From NCBI RefSeq assembly GCF_025787225.1, contig NZ_CP090958.1:3396550-3460549 (forward strand): a stretch of 64,000 nt of DNA, in the 5' to 3' direction. Below, piece after piece: positions 33,294 to 42,056 of the stretch. The translations under genes and the position numbers were made by a program. The stretch comes from Saxibacter everestensis (GTDB lineage: Bacteria; Actinomycetota; Actinomycetes; Actinomycetales; Brevibacteriaceae). A model generated the notes under the pieces. It saw nothing but the letters and a program-made list of their open reading frames with translations. It had not been told where the DNA came from and did not search any database. The first letter of the stretch is position 1, and each line of letters begins with the position of its first letter.

Positions 33294-33905
33294 CTATTCC
33301 GGCGGGTTAACCGGTTCGCCCAACGACAGCATCAGCCGATTGGCCCAATTGAAGAACGATGCGCCGTTGATCACGTCCACGATCTCGAGATCACTCAGTC
33401 CGGCCTCGCTCAACTCGTCGATATTGGCGCCATCAAACTCCACCGGCGTTTTCGTCAATGCCGACGAGGCCGTTCTCACGGCATTCCAGCGGACATCGAT
33501 ATCGCTGTCGACGTCTTCGAGCAGGCGTTGCACGTCTGCCGAGCGCTTCGAGAAGCTGCTCGCGAACCGGGCATGCACCGAGGCGCAGAAGACACATCCG
33601 TTGACCCGGGATGTCACCGCTGCCGACAGCTCCCGCTCGGCGCGCGGCAACCCGTCCGCCGTGTTGTGGAAAATGTCATTGTCGGTTTTCGTCCGGGCTT
33701 CCAGAACGTGCGGATCACGCACCAGGAGCCTGAAATAGGGCGACCCAGCTCGCCCTCTCTGCACCAGAGCAGCGTAATGGACGTCTGTCAGCTCTGCTTC
33801 CGGAATGGGCTCGAGCCAAGGTACCCAGTCGAGATTTGCCTGGGTGAATTGCTCGGGCCGATCCAGCTCCTGATAGGAGATCAGCTGATCCGCTGTTGTC
33901 GTCAT
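33294..33905 (-). CDS. Alkylhydroperoxidase-domain protein (Avi_7169/TIGR04030-like)
   Basis: 203 residues of the carboxymuconolactone decarboxylase/AhpD fold with the redox motif NGCVFCASVHARF (CxxC plus His). Peroxidase activity through the CxxC is known for AhpD, but not shown for this subfamily. It is the last gene of a seven-gene leftward operon (luciferase-like enzyme, two CMD proteins, ABC importer); its ATG overlaps the preceding CMD gene by 4 nt. From memory the set matches the co-occurring TIGR04027-04030 families, which have no assigned substrate. Confidence 0.78.
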   Translation of the reverse strand: MTTTADQLISYQELDRPEQFTQANLDWVPWLEPIPEAELTDVHYAALVQRGRAGSPYFRLLVRDPHVLEARTKTDNDIFHNTADGLPRAERELSAAVTSRVNGCVFCASVHARFASSFSKRSADVQRLLEDVDSDIDVRWNAVRTASSALTKTPVEFDGANIDELSEAGLSDLEIVDVINGASFFNWANRLMLSLGEPVNPPE

Positions 33906-34513
33906 ACCGCGCTCACTTTCCGCTTGTCCGCAAGTTGTCTCAGGCCGTGAACGACCCGGATCTGGAAGGTCAGGAAGGCGACTTCCTGTGACAGGGTGAC
34001 GATCTGGGTCGTTGTCCACCCAGCCCGCAACAACTGGTCAAGCAGCTCCGGCCGGGAATCACGCGGGTGGAAAACCAGATGATGGGCGTGCTCCAGCCCT
34101 GCAGAGATCCGGTCACCAAAGGTCTGGCGCCCCGGATCAGAGATCCGGAACGCGGGGCCGGGCCGGCTTTCCTGCGCCAGGCCGGGTTCGCGGTAGGTTC
34201 CGTAGGGTCCCGATGTGCTGCCTCGATCGATTTCGCTGCCGATGGCTTCCGTAGTCTCCGCCGTGGCCCGAGCGCCGAGTTCGGCTCGATAAAACTCGCT
34301 GGCCGCTGACTCGCCGTGCAGCCCAACAACGAAGGCGGCGATCAGGAAGCGTTCCGGGATGGAGAAGCCGGCGTCGTCATCCGGCTCGAACAGCGCAAGA
34401 TAACTTTGTTGCGCGTTGTCTCGAACGTCCAATCGGTGAGCGCGCAGTTCGTCCAGCACGCTTCCGGGAGTGATCCCAGCCAGCGCGTCGATAATGTCGG
34501 GTGTTCCAGTCAT
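33902..34513 (-). CDS. CMD-domain protein without CxxC (Avi_7170/TIGR04029-like)
   Basis: 203 residues. The AhpD-like helical core is recognisable in LEHAHHLVFHPRDSRPELL and ITLSQEVAFLTFQIR-like segments, but no cysteine of a CxxC motif is present, in contrast to its downstream partner. It may be a non-redox subunit paired with that protein; this is inference. ATGA overlaps with genes on both sides indicate strict coupling with the luciferase-like monooxygenase and the alkylhydroperoxidase-domain protein. Confidence 0.72.
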   Translation of the reverse strand: MTGTPDIIDALAGITPGSVLDELRAHRLDVRDNAQQSYLALFEPDDDAGFSIPERFLIAAFVVGLHGESAASEFYRAELGARATAETTEAIGSEIDRGSTSGPYGTYREPGLAQESRPGPAFRISDPGRQTFGDRISAGLEHAHHLVFHPRDSRPELLDQLLRAGWTTTQIVTLSQEVAFLTFQIRVVHGLRQLADKRKVSAV

Positions 34514-35556
34514 ACCCGGGCCTCCGTCTCGTCGAGGATTTGTTGACCGAGCGGTCGTTCGAGCCGCCAGCCGAAGTGCGGTGCCACCTTGTGAGCGATC
34601 AGCTCGATCGACCGAAGAATGTGTTCGTGCGGAGGATCCACCGAGTGCACCTGAAAAGTTATGTCCGTGACCCGGTCCAGCGAGCTGTCCGAGGAAAGCG
34701 ACTCGATTACGTCGTCCGGCGTGCCCACATGGGTATCGGTCGCGGCAATGATCTCGGCAAGTGGGGCATCCGCCAGCGAAGAGTCGAATGCCCCGACCGA
34801 GGCCACCGCGTTTCGTAGTCCGGCGTCGGCAAACCGAAGCGCTTCCGATCGGTCGTCCGCGACGAAGAGCGTTCGCGAGCTGAGGATCCGCGGGCTGACA
34901 CCAGGGGCCAGCGATTCCAGGTAGCGGTCGATCATCGGATTCTGGATGTCGACGAGGCTCAGCTCCTGATTGTCCTTCGGCCGGGGCTGGGTCCTGGAAA
35001 GCATCAACCCATCGCCCCGCTCGCCGGCTCGTGTGGCGCCGGATTCAGAGAACGTGGCCTGCCACAGACGCCGGGACAACGCAGAGGCCGCGGGGTAGAC
35101 CCTGGCCTCACCGGCACCGAAGTCGTTGCCATCCAGCGCGTCTGCCAAAACCTGAAGTTTGCCGGCGAAGATCTCCCTTCGGTCGTCAAAATTAAGACCG
35201 AACGTCTGAAACGACGCAGGTGTGCCACCGGAACCGAAGCCGAGTTCGAGCCGCCCGCCGGACAGGAGGTCGACAACCGACGCATCCTCGGCCACCCGAA
35301 TCGGGTCTTCCAGCGGCAGCGTGATGATGCCGGTGCCCAATCGGATCGACGTCGTTCTCGCGGCGACATGTGCGAGGAACACGAGCGGGGCGGGCAGCCC
35401 GCCTTCCGAACCCTTGAAGTGGTGCTGGGCTACCCAGGCAGAGGCGAAGCCATGACGTTCGGCCTGCTGAATCTGCTCGGTAGCGAACGTGTAGCGCCTC
35501 GACGGCGACACGTCATCGAGGAGTCGGCTGAAGAAGCCGATTCGAGGTTGCGACAT
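34510..35556 (-). CDS. FMN-dependent luciferase-like monooxygenase (KPN_01858/TIGR04027-like)
   Basis: 348 residues of the bacterial-luciferase TIM-barrel family: MSQPRIGFFSRLLDDVSPSR, LVFLAHVAARTTSIRLGTGI and SGGRLELGFGSGG. Such enzymes use FMNH2 and O2 to oxidise small organic molecules, often organosulfur compounds. An FMN reductase is not present in the operon. Between the ATPase gene (22 nt) and the CMD gene (4-nt overlap). It is presumably the enzyme acting on the compound brought in by the importer. Confidence 0.82.
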   Translation of the reverse strand: MSQPRIGFFSRLLDDVSPSRRYTFATEQIQQAERHGFASAWVAQHHFKGSEGGLPAPLVFLAHVAARTTSIRLGTGIITLPLEDPIRVAEDASVVDLLSGGRLELGFGSGGTPASFQTFGLNFDDRREIFAGKLQVLADALDGNDFGAGEARVYPAASALSRRLWQATFSESGATRAGERGDGLMLSRTQPRPKDNQELSLVDIQNPMIDRYLESLAPGVSPRILSSRTLFVADDRSEALRFADAGLRNAVASVGAFDSSLADAPLAEIIAATDTHVGTPDDVIESLSSDSSLDRVTDITFQVHSVDPPHEHILRSIELIAHKVAPHFGWRLERPLGQQILDETEARV

Positions 35557-35578
35557 TTTTTCTCCTATCGGGGTGCGG

Positions 35579-37267
35579 CTAGCTGATCGCGGCGGCGTTG
35601 AGGGTGATCCCTCTGCCGGGGATGGCGGCCAGCAGTTCCTTGGTGTATTCCGAGCGCGGCCGGTCGAAGATTTCTGCGGTGGCGCCGTGCTCTTCGGCCC
35701 GGCCTGCCCTCATGACTGACACCGTGTCCGAGATCTGGCGGACCACGGCGAGGTCGTGGGAGATGAACAGGTAGGTCAGTCCGAACTCGACCTGCAGCAT
35801 TTCCAATAGCTGCAGGATCTGTGCCTGCACCGTGACGTCGAGGGCGGAAACCGCTTCGTCAAGTACCACTACCTCGGGTTCGACGATCAGGGCTCTGGCG
35901 ATCGCGACCCGCTGCCGCTGTCCTCCGGAAAGTTCGCGCGGATGTCGCGCGGCTATTCCGGACGGTAACGCAACTCGGTCGATGAACTCGGCGACCTTCG
36001 CGGCGCGTTCACGTTTGGACCCGATCCGAAAGTTGACCAGTGGTTCGGCAATGATTCGGTCGATGGATTGTCGCGGATCCAGTGAGCTGAAGGGATTCTG
36101 GTAGACCAGCTGTGCCACGCGGCGAAAGCTGCGCAGGCTTTCGCCGCGCAGGGAAAGCACGTCGTGGCCGCCCACCTGGATGCTTCCGGAGGTTGCGCGC
36201 TGGAATCCGAGCACGGCACGGGCAAGCGTCGTCTTTCCTGATCCTGATTCCCCCACGATGGCGTGCGTTGTGCCCGATGCGACTGAAAACGACACATTGT
36301 CCACCGCGCGGAACGGCTGATCTTTTCGGCCTCGGGAAAACTCCTGCACGAGGTTCGTCACGGTCACAGCGGCAGGCGGAGCTTTGGCGGCGGTGTCGGC
36401 GGCGGCAACCGGGCCAGCGGCGGTGACCGGGCCGACATCGCGAGCAGGTGAGCCGACCGCGAATGACGGGACGTCGTCGATCAGCGTCCTGGTGTACTCG
36501 CTCTGCGGCCGGTTCAGGATTTCGGCGGCCACATTCTGTTCCTGGATCCGGCCATCCTTCATCACGATGATCCGGTTCGCACGTTCGGCGGCGACCGCGA
36601 GATCATGCGTGACGAACAACAGCGCGGTGCCGGACTCACGGCGCAGATCGTCGAGCAGGTCGAGTATCCGGCGCTGCACGGTGACGTCGAGGGCGCTGGT
36701 GGGCTCGTCGGCGATTATCAGCGCCGGCTGCAGCGCAACTGCACTGGCAATCAGCACGCGCTGCTTCATCCCGCCCGATAGCTGATGCGGGTATTGCCGG
36801 GCTCGCTCGTGCGGTTCGGGGATGCCGACGCGTTCCAGCAGCTCGATCACCCGGGCTTGGACCTGCTTCCGGTCGCCCCATTTGTGGATCCGCAACACCT
36901 CGGCAAGGCTTTCGCCGATCCGTTTCACCGGGTTCAGCGAATTGTTGGGATCCTGCGGAATCAGGCCGACCCGCGTTCCGCGTATCGCCTCCAGCCGCCG
37001 CGAGCTCCAGCCGGCGATGTCGGTGCCATCGAGGGCGATCGAGCCGCTGTCGGTTCGGCCGTTGTCGGCAAGCAGGCCGATGATCGCCTGCGCCGTTGTC
37101 GTCTTCCCCGACCCCGATTCGCCCACGACGGCCACGACCTCGCCGGGTTGAACCGAAAACGCCACATCGTGCACTACCCGGGTCGACTCGTACCTGCCGT
37201 GATAGGAAACTGACAAGTTCGCGACGTCCAGCAGGGGCGCGGGTAACTGATTTGTCACGAGTCTCAC
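35579..37267 (-). CDS. Double ATP-binding protein of a peptide/nickel-type ABC importer
   Basis: 562 residues with two complete ABC ATPases: Walker A GESGSGKT in each half, signatures LSGGMKQR and LSGGQRQR, and Walker B LIIADEPTSALD and VVVLDEAVSALD. An Ala/Pro-rich linker joins them near residue 290. This fused DppD-DppF form serves heterodimeric permeases. The first GTG (37267) directly follows the permease stop; a GTG three codons later is better spaced from AGGTGAG. Confidence 0.92.
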   Translation of the reverse strand: MRLVTNQLPAPLLDVANLSVSYHGRYESTRVVHDVAFSVQPGEVVAVVGESGSGKTTTAQAIIGLLADNGRTDSGSIALDGTDIAGWSSRRLEAIRGTRVGLIPQDPNNSLNPVKRIGESLAEVLRIHKWGDRKQVQARVIELLERVGIPEPHERARQYPHQLSGGMKQRVLIASAVALQPALIIADEPTSALDVTVQRRILDLLDDLRRESGTALLFVTHDLAVAAERANRIIVMKDGRIQEQNVAAEILNRPQSEYTRTLIDDVPSFAVGSPARDVGPVTAAGPVAAADTAAKAPPAAVTVTNLVQEFSRGRKDQPFRAVDNVSFSVASGTTHAIVGESGSGKTTLARAVLGFQRATSGSIQVGGHDVLSLRGESLRSFRRVAQLVYQNPFSSLDPRQSIDRIIAEPLVNFRIGSKRERAAKVAEFIDRVALPSGIAARHPRELSGGQRQRVAIARALIVEPEVVVLDEAVSALDVTVQAQILQLLEMLQVEFGLTYLFISHDLAVVRQISDTVSVMRAGRAEEHGATAEIFDRPRSEYTKELLAAIPGRGITLNAAAIS

Positions 37268-38176
37268 CTAACGGTTGGAAAGTGCGGAGCTGATTCGGTT
37301 TGCCGCCAGCACGACGGCGACGACGATGACGCCCGGCAGCGTCGTTAGCCACCAGGCCGTCGCGACGTAATTGCGTCCCTCGGCGATCATCAGCCCCCAT
37401 TCGGGTGTCGGAGGCGGAGCACCGTATCCGAGGAATCCGAGCGTGGAGATCTGCAGGATCGCACTGCCGAATTGAAGTGCGGCAAGCGCGATCACCGCGG
37501 TCAGCGAGTTAGGCAGAATGTGCCGCCACAACACGGTCGAGAACCTGCCGCCGCTGCCAAAAGCGGCCTCGACATAGTCGCTTCGGCGGACCCGGACCAC
37601 TTCGGAACGGGCAAGCCTGGCAAACGTCGCGATGCTGGTCACCCCGACCGCAAACGCTGCGTTCGCGGTGCCGAATCCGAGCAGAATGATGATGCTGAGC
37701 GAGAGCAGCAAACCTGGGATCGCCAGCAGCACATCGACAATTCGCATCAGCACGTCGTCGACGACCCTGCCGAGCGAGCCGGCCAGGACGCCGACAGCGG
37801 TACCGGCGACGAGCCCCACGGTAACCGCGATCAGCGCACCGAGCAGGGAATGCACGGCACCGTAGACGACACGGGAGTACACGTCGCGGCCCGTGGCATC
37901 CGTCCCGAACCAGTGCGCTGCATTCGGGACCTGCAATGCTTCCGCTGCAGATCCGGCAACCGGGTCGTACCGGGTGAAAATCCCGGGCAGAAGTGCCCAA
38001 AGAATCACGACGGCGATAACGAGGGCTGAAAGCACCAGTCCCGGCCTGAGTCGCCGCAGCCGCCTGCCAATCTTTGGTTTCCCGAGCGGCCGCCGAGGTT
38101 CCGCCGGCAGTCCGGTTTCGGCCAGGGCAGTTGCCGCGCCAGCAGTCGGTAAGTCCGTGCTGGTCTGGATGGTCAT
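37268..38176 (-). CDS. ABC importer permease (DppC-like)
   Basis: 302 residues: a cytoplasmic, Pro/Arg-rich N-terminus, then six membrane helices and an EAA loop (YVEAAFGSGGRFSTVLWRHI). The motif HWFGTDATGRDVYSR is typical of DppC/OppC. The ATG overlaps the stop of the upstream permease gene by 4 nt. Together with the DppB-like permease it forms the channel of the luciferase/CMD-linked importer. Confidence 0.92.
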   Translation of the reverse strand: MTIQTSTDLPTAGAATALAETGLPAEPRRPLGKPKIGRRLRRLRPGLVLSALVIAVVILWALLPGIFTRYDPVAGSAAEALQVPNAAHWFGTDATGRDVYSRVVYGAVHSLLGALIAVTVGLVAGTAVGVLAGSLGRVVDDVLMRIVDVLLAIPGLLLSLSIIILLGFGTANAAFAVGVTSIATFARLARSEVVRVRRSDYVEAAFGSGGRFSTVLWRHILPNSLTAVIALAALQFGSAILQISTLGFLGYGAPPPTPEWGLMIAEGRNYVATAWWLTTLPGVIVVAVVLAANRISSALSNR

Positions 38177-39114
38177 GTCGCGGCACCTACTTTCGTCTTC
38201 AACCGCGGATCAAGCAGTGGGTACAGAAGATCGACCGTGAGATTCACCAGGACGAATACCGACGCGGAGAGAATGACGATCGCCTGGAGCACGGGCGTGT
38301 CCTGACTCGCAACCGCCTGCTCGGTGAGCCGCCCGATGCCGGCCCGGCCGAACACCGTCTCCGTGACGACCGCCCCGGCAATGAGTTCGCCGAACAGGAC
38401 GCCGGCAATCGTGAGTGTCGGCAGGACGGCGTTTTTCGCCACGTTCCGCCATAGAATCCATCCGGGTGGCGCGCCTTTGGCCTGCACGACGGCAATGAAA
38501 GGTTGGGCGTTGATCTCGTCGATGCTGCGGGTGAGGACCTGAGCCAGTGGGGCGGCAATCGGTACGGCTAGCGTTGCCACCGGCAGGATCAGCGCCTGGG
38601 CCGGCCCGGCACCCACCGCCGGGATAAGCCCCAGCTTGAACGAAAAGATCTGGATCAGCATGATGCCGAGCCAGAAGACGGGCACGGAAATGAACAGCGA
38701 TGGAAGGTTGCGGAGGAACTTGCGCAGCCAGCCGAACCGGGAGAATGTCGATGCGAATGCGATCCCGACGGCAAGAAGCGCCGCTGCCAGGAAACCAAGC
38801 ACGGCCAGCCTGGCGGTCTGGGGCAGGACCTCGGCCAGGAGTGACCGCACCGCCGTTCCGCTGTTGATCGAGTACCCGAAGTCTCCGGTGATGAATCCGG
38901 CGAGCGTATGAACGTATTGAATGACGAGGGGCGTGTCGATTCCGTAGCTGAGCCGGATGTTCTGGATCTGGTCAGCCGACAACCCCAGTTCCGGGTTCTC
39001 GAACTTGATCATGATCGCGTCGCCCGGCAGCGCCTGCAGCAGGATGAAGGCGCCGGTGAAGGCTGCCAGCAGCACAATGACCGCCTGACCTACCCGCCTG
39101 AAAACGTAGCTCAT
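38173..39114 (-). CDS. ABC importer permease (DppB-like)
   Basis: 313 residues from MSYVFRRVGQAVIVLLAAFT with GAGGGGA upstream. LQALPGDAIMIKFENP is the DppB-like region after helix 1; six helices and an EAA loop near VQAKGAPPGWILWRNVAKN follow. The long upstream frame to 39186 overlaps the binding-protein stop region and is rejected. Second gene of the operon. Confidence 0.92.
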   Translation of the reverse strand: MSYVFRRVGQAVIVLLAAFTGAFILLQALPGDAIMIKFENPELGLSADQIQNIRLSYGIDTPLVIQYVHTLAGFITGDFGYSINSGTAVRSLLAEVLPQTARLAVLGFLAAALLAVGIAFASTFSRFGWLRKFLRNLPSLFISVPVFWLGIMLIQIFSFKLGLIPAVGAGPAQALILPVATLAVPIAAPLAQVLTRSIDEINAQPFIAVVQAKGAPPGWILWRNVAKNAVLPTLTIAGVLFGELIAGAVVTETVFGRAGIGRLTEQAVASQDTPVLQAIVILSASVFVLVNLTVDLLYPLLDPRLKTKVGAAT

Positions 39115-39170
39115 CGCTATCCCCTCTCTCTGCCGGGTCCGCGCACAGCGGACCCGGCAGTCCTGGCCCG

Positions 39171-40829
39171 CTACTTGTCGAGCCACACACCGTAGAACGA
39201 TGGGCGTGCGACTGATTCGAAGCCGAGCCCCTTGACATGGTTCGCGGCGCCGTAGACCTGCGGTTCTTCGAAGAGCGGAATCACATAGGACTGCTCGGCC
39301 AGGTAGTCCTGAACTGCCTGGTCGTTAGCGATCCGCTTCTTCTCGTCCGGTTCTCCAGCCACGCCCTCGAGCAACTTCTCGAGTTTCTTGTCCCCGACGC
39401 TGTTGGACTTGGCCTCGAAGTTGAGCAGCGTGTTGCGGTTCTTCGAGTAGAACTGGCTCTTGATCACGTCGGGATCTGCCCGGCCGACCATTGAGTGGTA
39501 AACCTGCACCTGGTCCTTGTCCAGGATCGCTTCGGCATAGGTTCCAGCGTCTGCCTTCAGAATTTTCAGATCGACGCCGATCTTCTTCCACTGCTGACTG
39601 ATCAGGGTCAAAGCCTCGAATGACCTGGGCTGGGGAGCCGCCTCGTTGACGACGAGGGTCAGTTTCTTGCCGTTCTTTTCGCGGATTCCGTCGCTCCCGG
39701 CTTTCCAGCCTGCGGCATCCAGAAGTTGGGCGGCCTTATCCGGGTCGTAGGCGAGATGTGCCGACTGGTCCTTGTATCCCTCGGCGGACTTGCTCAGTGC
39801 CGACGTTGCTAGCGGGTACTTCGGGCTGTAGATCGTGTCCACGACTTCTTGGCGGTTCGTGCCGGCGACAAGCGCCTGCCGCACCTTGAGGTCTGAAAGG
39901 AAGGGGTGCCGGAACCGCAGGTTGAGCGAATTGTTGACTCCCTTTGTCTGCGGCGCGTAGACCTCCAGCCCCTTGGCTTCGACCTGCTTTTCGTCCTGAG
40001 CTTCGACGTTTCTGACCACATCGGCCTGGCCCGCGACGAGCGACCCGACCCGCACACTGTCTTCCGGGGTGACGATCAGTTTGATGGTGTCGAGGTACGC
40101 CCGGCCCTGATGTTCAGCCGACGGCGGCGCCCAGTCGTAATCCTTCCGGGCAGCCAGGGTGAGTTCAGTGCCGACCTTTTCATCCGTGATGACGAAAGGA
40201 CCGGAGCCGATGATGTCCTTCGAGTTGCCCGCCCCGTAGTCCTCGAACTTCCGGTCGAGCGTTTTCGATGACAGCAGTCCGGAATTTATCGTGGAGGTAG
40301 CCTGCAGGAAGCCCGGCGATGGGCGAGTGAAGTGGAACTTGACGGTCGAACTGTCGACGACCTCGCTGCGGTCGTAGTTGTTGATCGCCTCCGACACGAT
40401 CAGCGCCCGCTTCGGATCTCCTGAGCCGTAGAGGTCAAAGTTCTTCGCAACAACCGTGGCGTCGAGCGGGCTGCCATCTGAGAATGTCACGCCGTCGCGC
40501 AGCTTGAAGGTGTACTCGGTGGCGTCGTCGTTGACCTTCCAGCTGGTCGCTATCCACGGCTCGAACTTGAGCGATTCCGGGTTCTGGTAGACCAAACGAT
40601 CCGTGATGTTATTGACCAGTCCGCCGTTGGGGTAGAACCCGGCAGTCGGCGGATACAGCCCGGTGTGCGGCTGATGCTCCAGGTAGGTGAGCGTGCCGCC
40701 GGTCTTCGGCTCGCCGGTGGATGCGCCATCCGATGACGCGGACGACGTGGAGCATCCGGCAACAAGCGATGCCGCCGCCACTATGGCGACGCCTGCTAGA
40801 AGGAACTTCGATCGCTTGGTTCGAGCCAT
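39171..40829 (-). CDS. ABC transporter substrate-binding lipoprotein (KPN_01854/TIGR04028-like)
   Basis: 552 residues. Signal peptide MARTKRSKFLLAGVAIVAAA and lipobox LVAGC place the lipidated Cys near residue 26. The SBP_bac_5 body starts after a Ser/Gly linker at KTGGTLTYLEHQPHTGLYPP. From memory this protein and the luciferase-like and CMD proteins belong to co-occurring uncharacterised families first named in Klebsiella and Agrobacterium; the ligand is not known. First gene of the leftward operon; AAAGGACG precedes the ATG at 40829. A LysR gene lies 159 nt upstream on the same strand. Confidence 0.88.
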   Translation of the reverse strand: MARTKRSKFLLAGVAIVAAASLVAGCSTSSASSDGASTGEPKTGGTLTYLEHQPHTGLYPPTAGFYPNGGLVNNITDRLVYQNPESLKFEPWIATSWKVNDDATEYTFKLRDGVTFSDGSPLDATVVAKNFDLYGSGDPKRALIVSEAINNYDRSEVVDSSTVKFHFTRPSPGFLQATSTINSGLLSSKTLDRKFEDYGAGNSKDIIGSGPFVITDEKVGTELTLAARKDYDWAPPSAEHQGRAYLDTIKLIVTPEDSVRVGSLVAGQADVVRNVEAQDEKQVEAKGLEVYAPQTKGVNNSLNLRFRHPFLSDLKVRQALVAGTNRQEVVDTIYSPKYPLATSALSKSAEGYKDQSAHLAYDPDKAAQLLDAAGWKAGSDGIREKNGKKLTLVVNEAAPQPRSFEALTLISQQWKKIGVDLKILKADAGTYAEAILDKDQVQVYHSMVGRADPDVIKSQFYSKNRNTLLNFEAKSNSVGDKKLEKLLEGVAGEPDEKKRIANDQAVQDYLAEQSYVIPLFEEPQVYGAANHVKGLGFESVARPSFYGVWLDK

Positions 40830-40988
40830 GACTCGTCCTTTCGGTAAGAAGGTGCAGGCCGCGTCGAACAGCTGCGTGCCTGTGGGACGAGCGTATGAGC
40901 ACCGTGGCCCCGCGCTGTGGGAATAGGTCACACAGCGTTAGGAAGCGTCACATTGCGCAATCAGTGCGGCGGGAAAGGAAATCGGCGA

Positions 40989-41903
40989 TCAGAACGTGGT
41001 CGCTTGCCCTCGTTGGCTCAGCTCCGAAACCTTGAACGCAAGCAGTCTGTTTTTGAGCCACAGTTCTGGCGCCCGAAGCTTGCGCGCCCGGCTCCACAGC
41101 AGGTCGACCCCGACCAGCCAATCAGTGTGCGGATATGCTTCCAGCTGCAGCTCGACCAGCTCGCCGGCCGCCAGCTCATCCAGGATGAGCTGCCGCGGGA
41201 TGGTGGCCCAGCCCAGACCTGCTTTGGTCATTTCGATCAGCGGTTGCTGCCCGTAGATCTGCCACGTCTGGGCACACCGCAGGTATTCCATTGTGGGAAA
41301 TGAATCCAACTGGGCCGAGTGAGCCAGACGCCTGTTTGCCCGCAGGTCAGCGAAGCTCACGGATTCCTGCTGGCACAAGCTGTGTCCCGGCGCCGCAACG
41401 TGGATCAGAATCAGCTTTCCCAGCTGTTTGAATTCCAGGGCCTTGTCATAGCGCGGCTCGGAGAATGACACGCCAAGGGCCGCCGAGCCGATCAGCACCG
41501 ACTCCGATATGCCGGTGTTCAGCGAACTCTGCACCGTGAGGTTAACGTACGGATACTTGCGCGCGAAGTCGTTGAAGACAGGCAGCAGAACCCGACCCGG
41601 CACATCGACGGAGATAGTCAGTTCCGTGGTTTCTTCCACGGACAAACTGTCAGCATGATTTTCAAATGCGATGCATCGGTCGATCACTGTCTGTGCTTCC
41701 AGCAGCAACCGCTCCCCCGCAGCGGTCAGCGTCGGCGCGCGGGTCGACCGGTCGAAAAGGTCGGTTCCGACGTCGATCTCCAGAGTCGCGATCGCATTGC
41801 TGATCGTCGATTGAGTCTTGTTCAGCCGGCGTGCAGCAGCGGAAAACGAGCCTGTCTGGGCAGAAGCCACGAACGCTTCCAGCCGCTCCAGTGAAATACG
41901 CAT
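40989..41903 (-). CDS. LysR-family transcriptional regulator
   Basis: 304 residues from MRISLERLEAFVASAQTGSF, with the winged HTH continuing SAAARRLNKTQSTISNAIAT and a C-terminal LysR effector domain. GGAG six bases upstream supports the ATG at 41903. It is divergent from the NCS2-deaminase fusion, with a CTATCG-N7-CGATAG dyad between them, which makes that gene the first candidate target; the binding-protein operon on its own strand downstream is a second candidate. Confidence 0.87.
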   Translation of the reverse strand: MRISLERLEAFVASAQTGSFSAAARRLNKTQSTISNAIATLEIDVGTDLFDRSTRAPTLTAAGERLLLEAQTVIDRCIAFENHADSLSVEETTELTISVDVPGRVLLPVFNDFARKYPYVNLTVQSSLNTGISESVLIGSAALGVSFSEPRYDKALEFKQLGKLILIHVAAPGHSLCQQESVSFADLRANRRLAHSAQLDSFPTMEYLRCAQTWQIYGQQPLIEMTKAGLGWATIPRQLILDELAAGELVELQLEAYPHTDWLVGVDLLWSRARKLRAPELWLKNRLLAFKVSELSQRGQATTF

Positions 41904-41915
41904 TGCTGACTCCAT

Positions 41916-41934
41916 CTATCGATTTTTGCGATAG
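41916..41934. promoter_or_regulatory. LysR-type binding dyad between LysR and NCS2-deaminase genes
   Basis: CTATCG-ATTTTTG-CGATAG, 6-bp perfect arms and a 7-bp AT-rich centre, has the size and T-N11-A style of LysR sites. It is 13 nt from the LysR start and 122 nt from the fusion start, in an AT-rich stretch. Confidence 0.6.
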
Positions 41935-42056
41935 TAACTCACTTTTTCCATCGAGAAACGCTTCGTAAGCTCGGGGGCACCCCAGTTCCTAAAGCACGGT
42001 CGTCACCACGAACCGAAATGGCAACGATTTCCTTAACCGAAATACGGAGAACCATC

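Noticed and set aside
40830-40988. A second sulfur-type leader peptide upstream of the luciferase-linked binding protein
   Set aside because: Short frames there lack the HxDLxR pattern and a Shine-Dalgarno.
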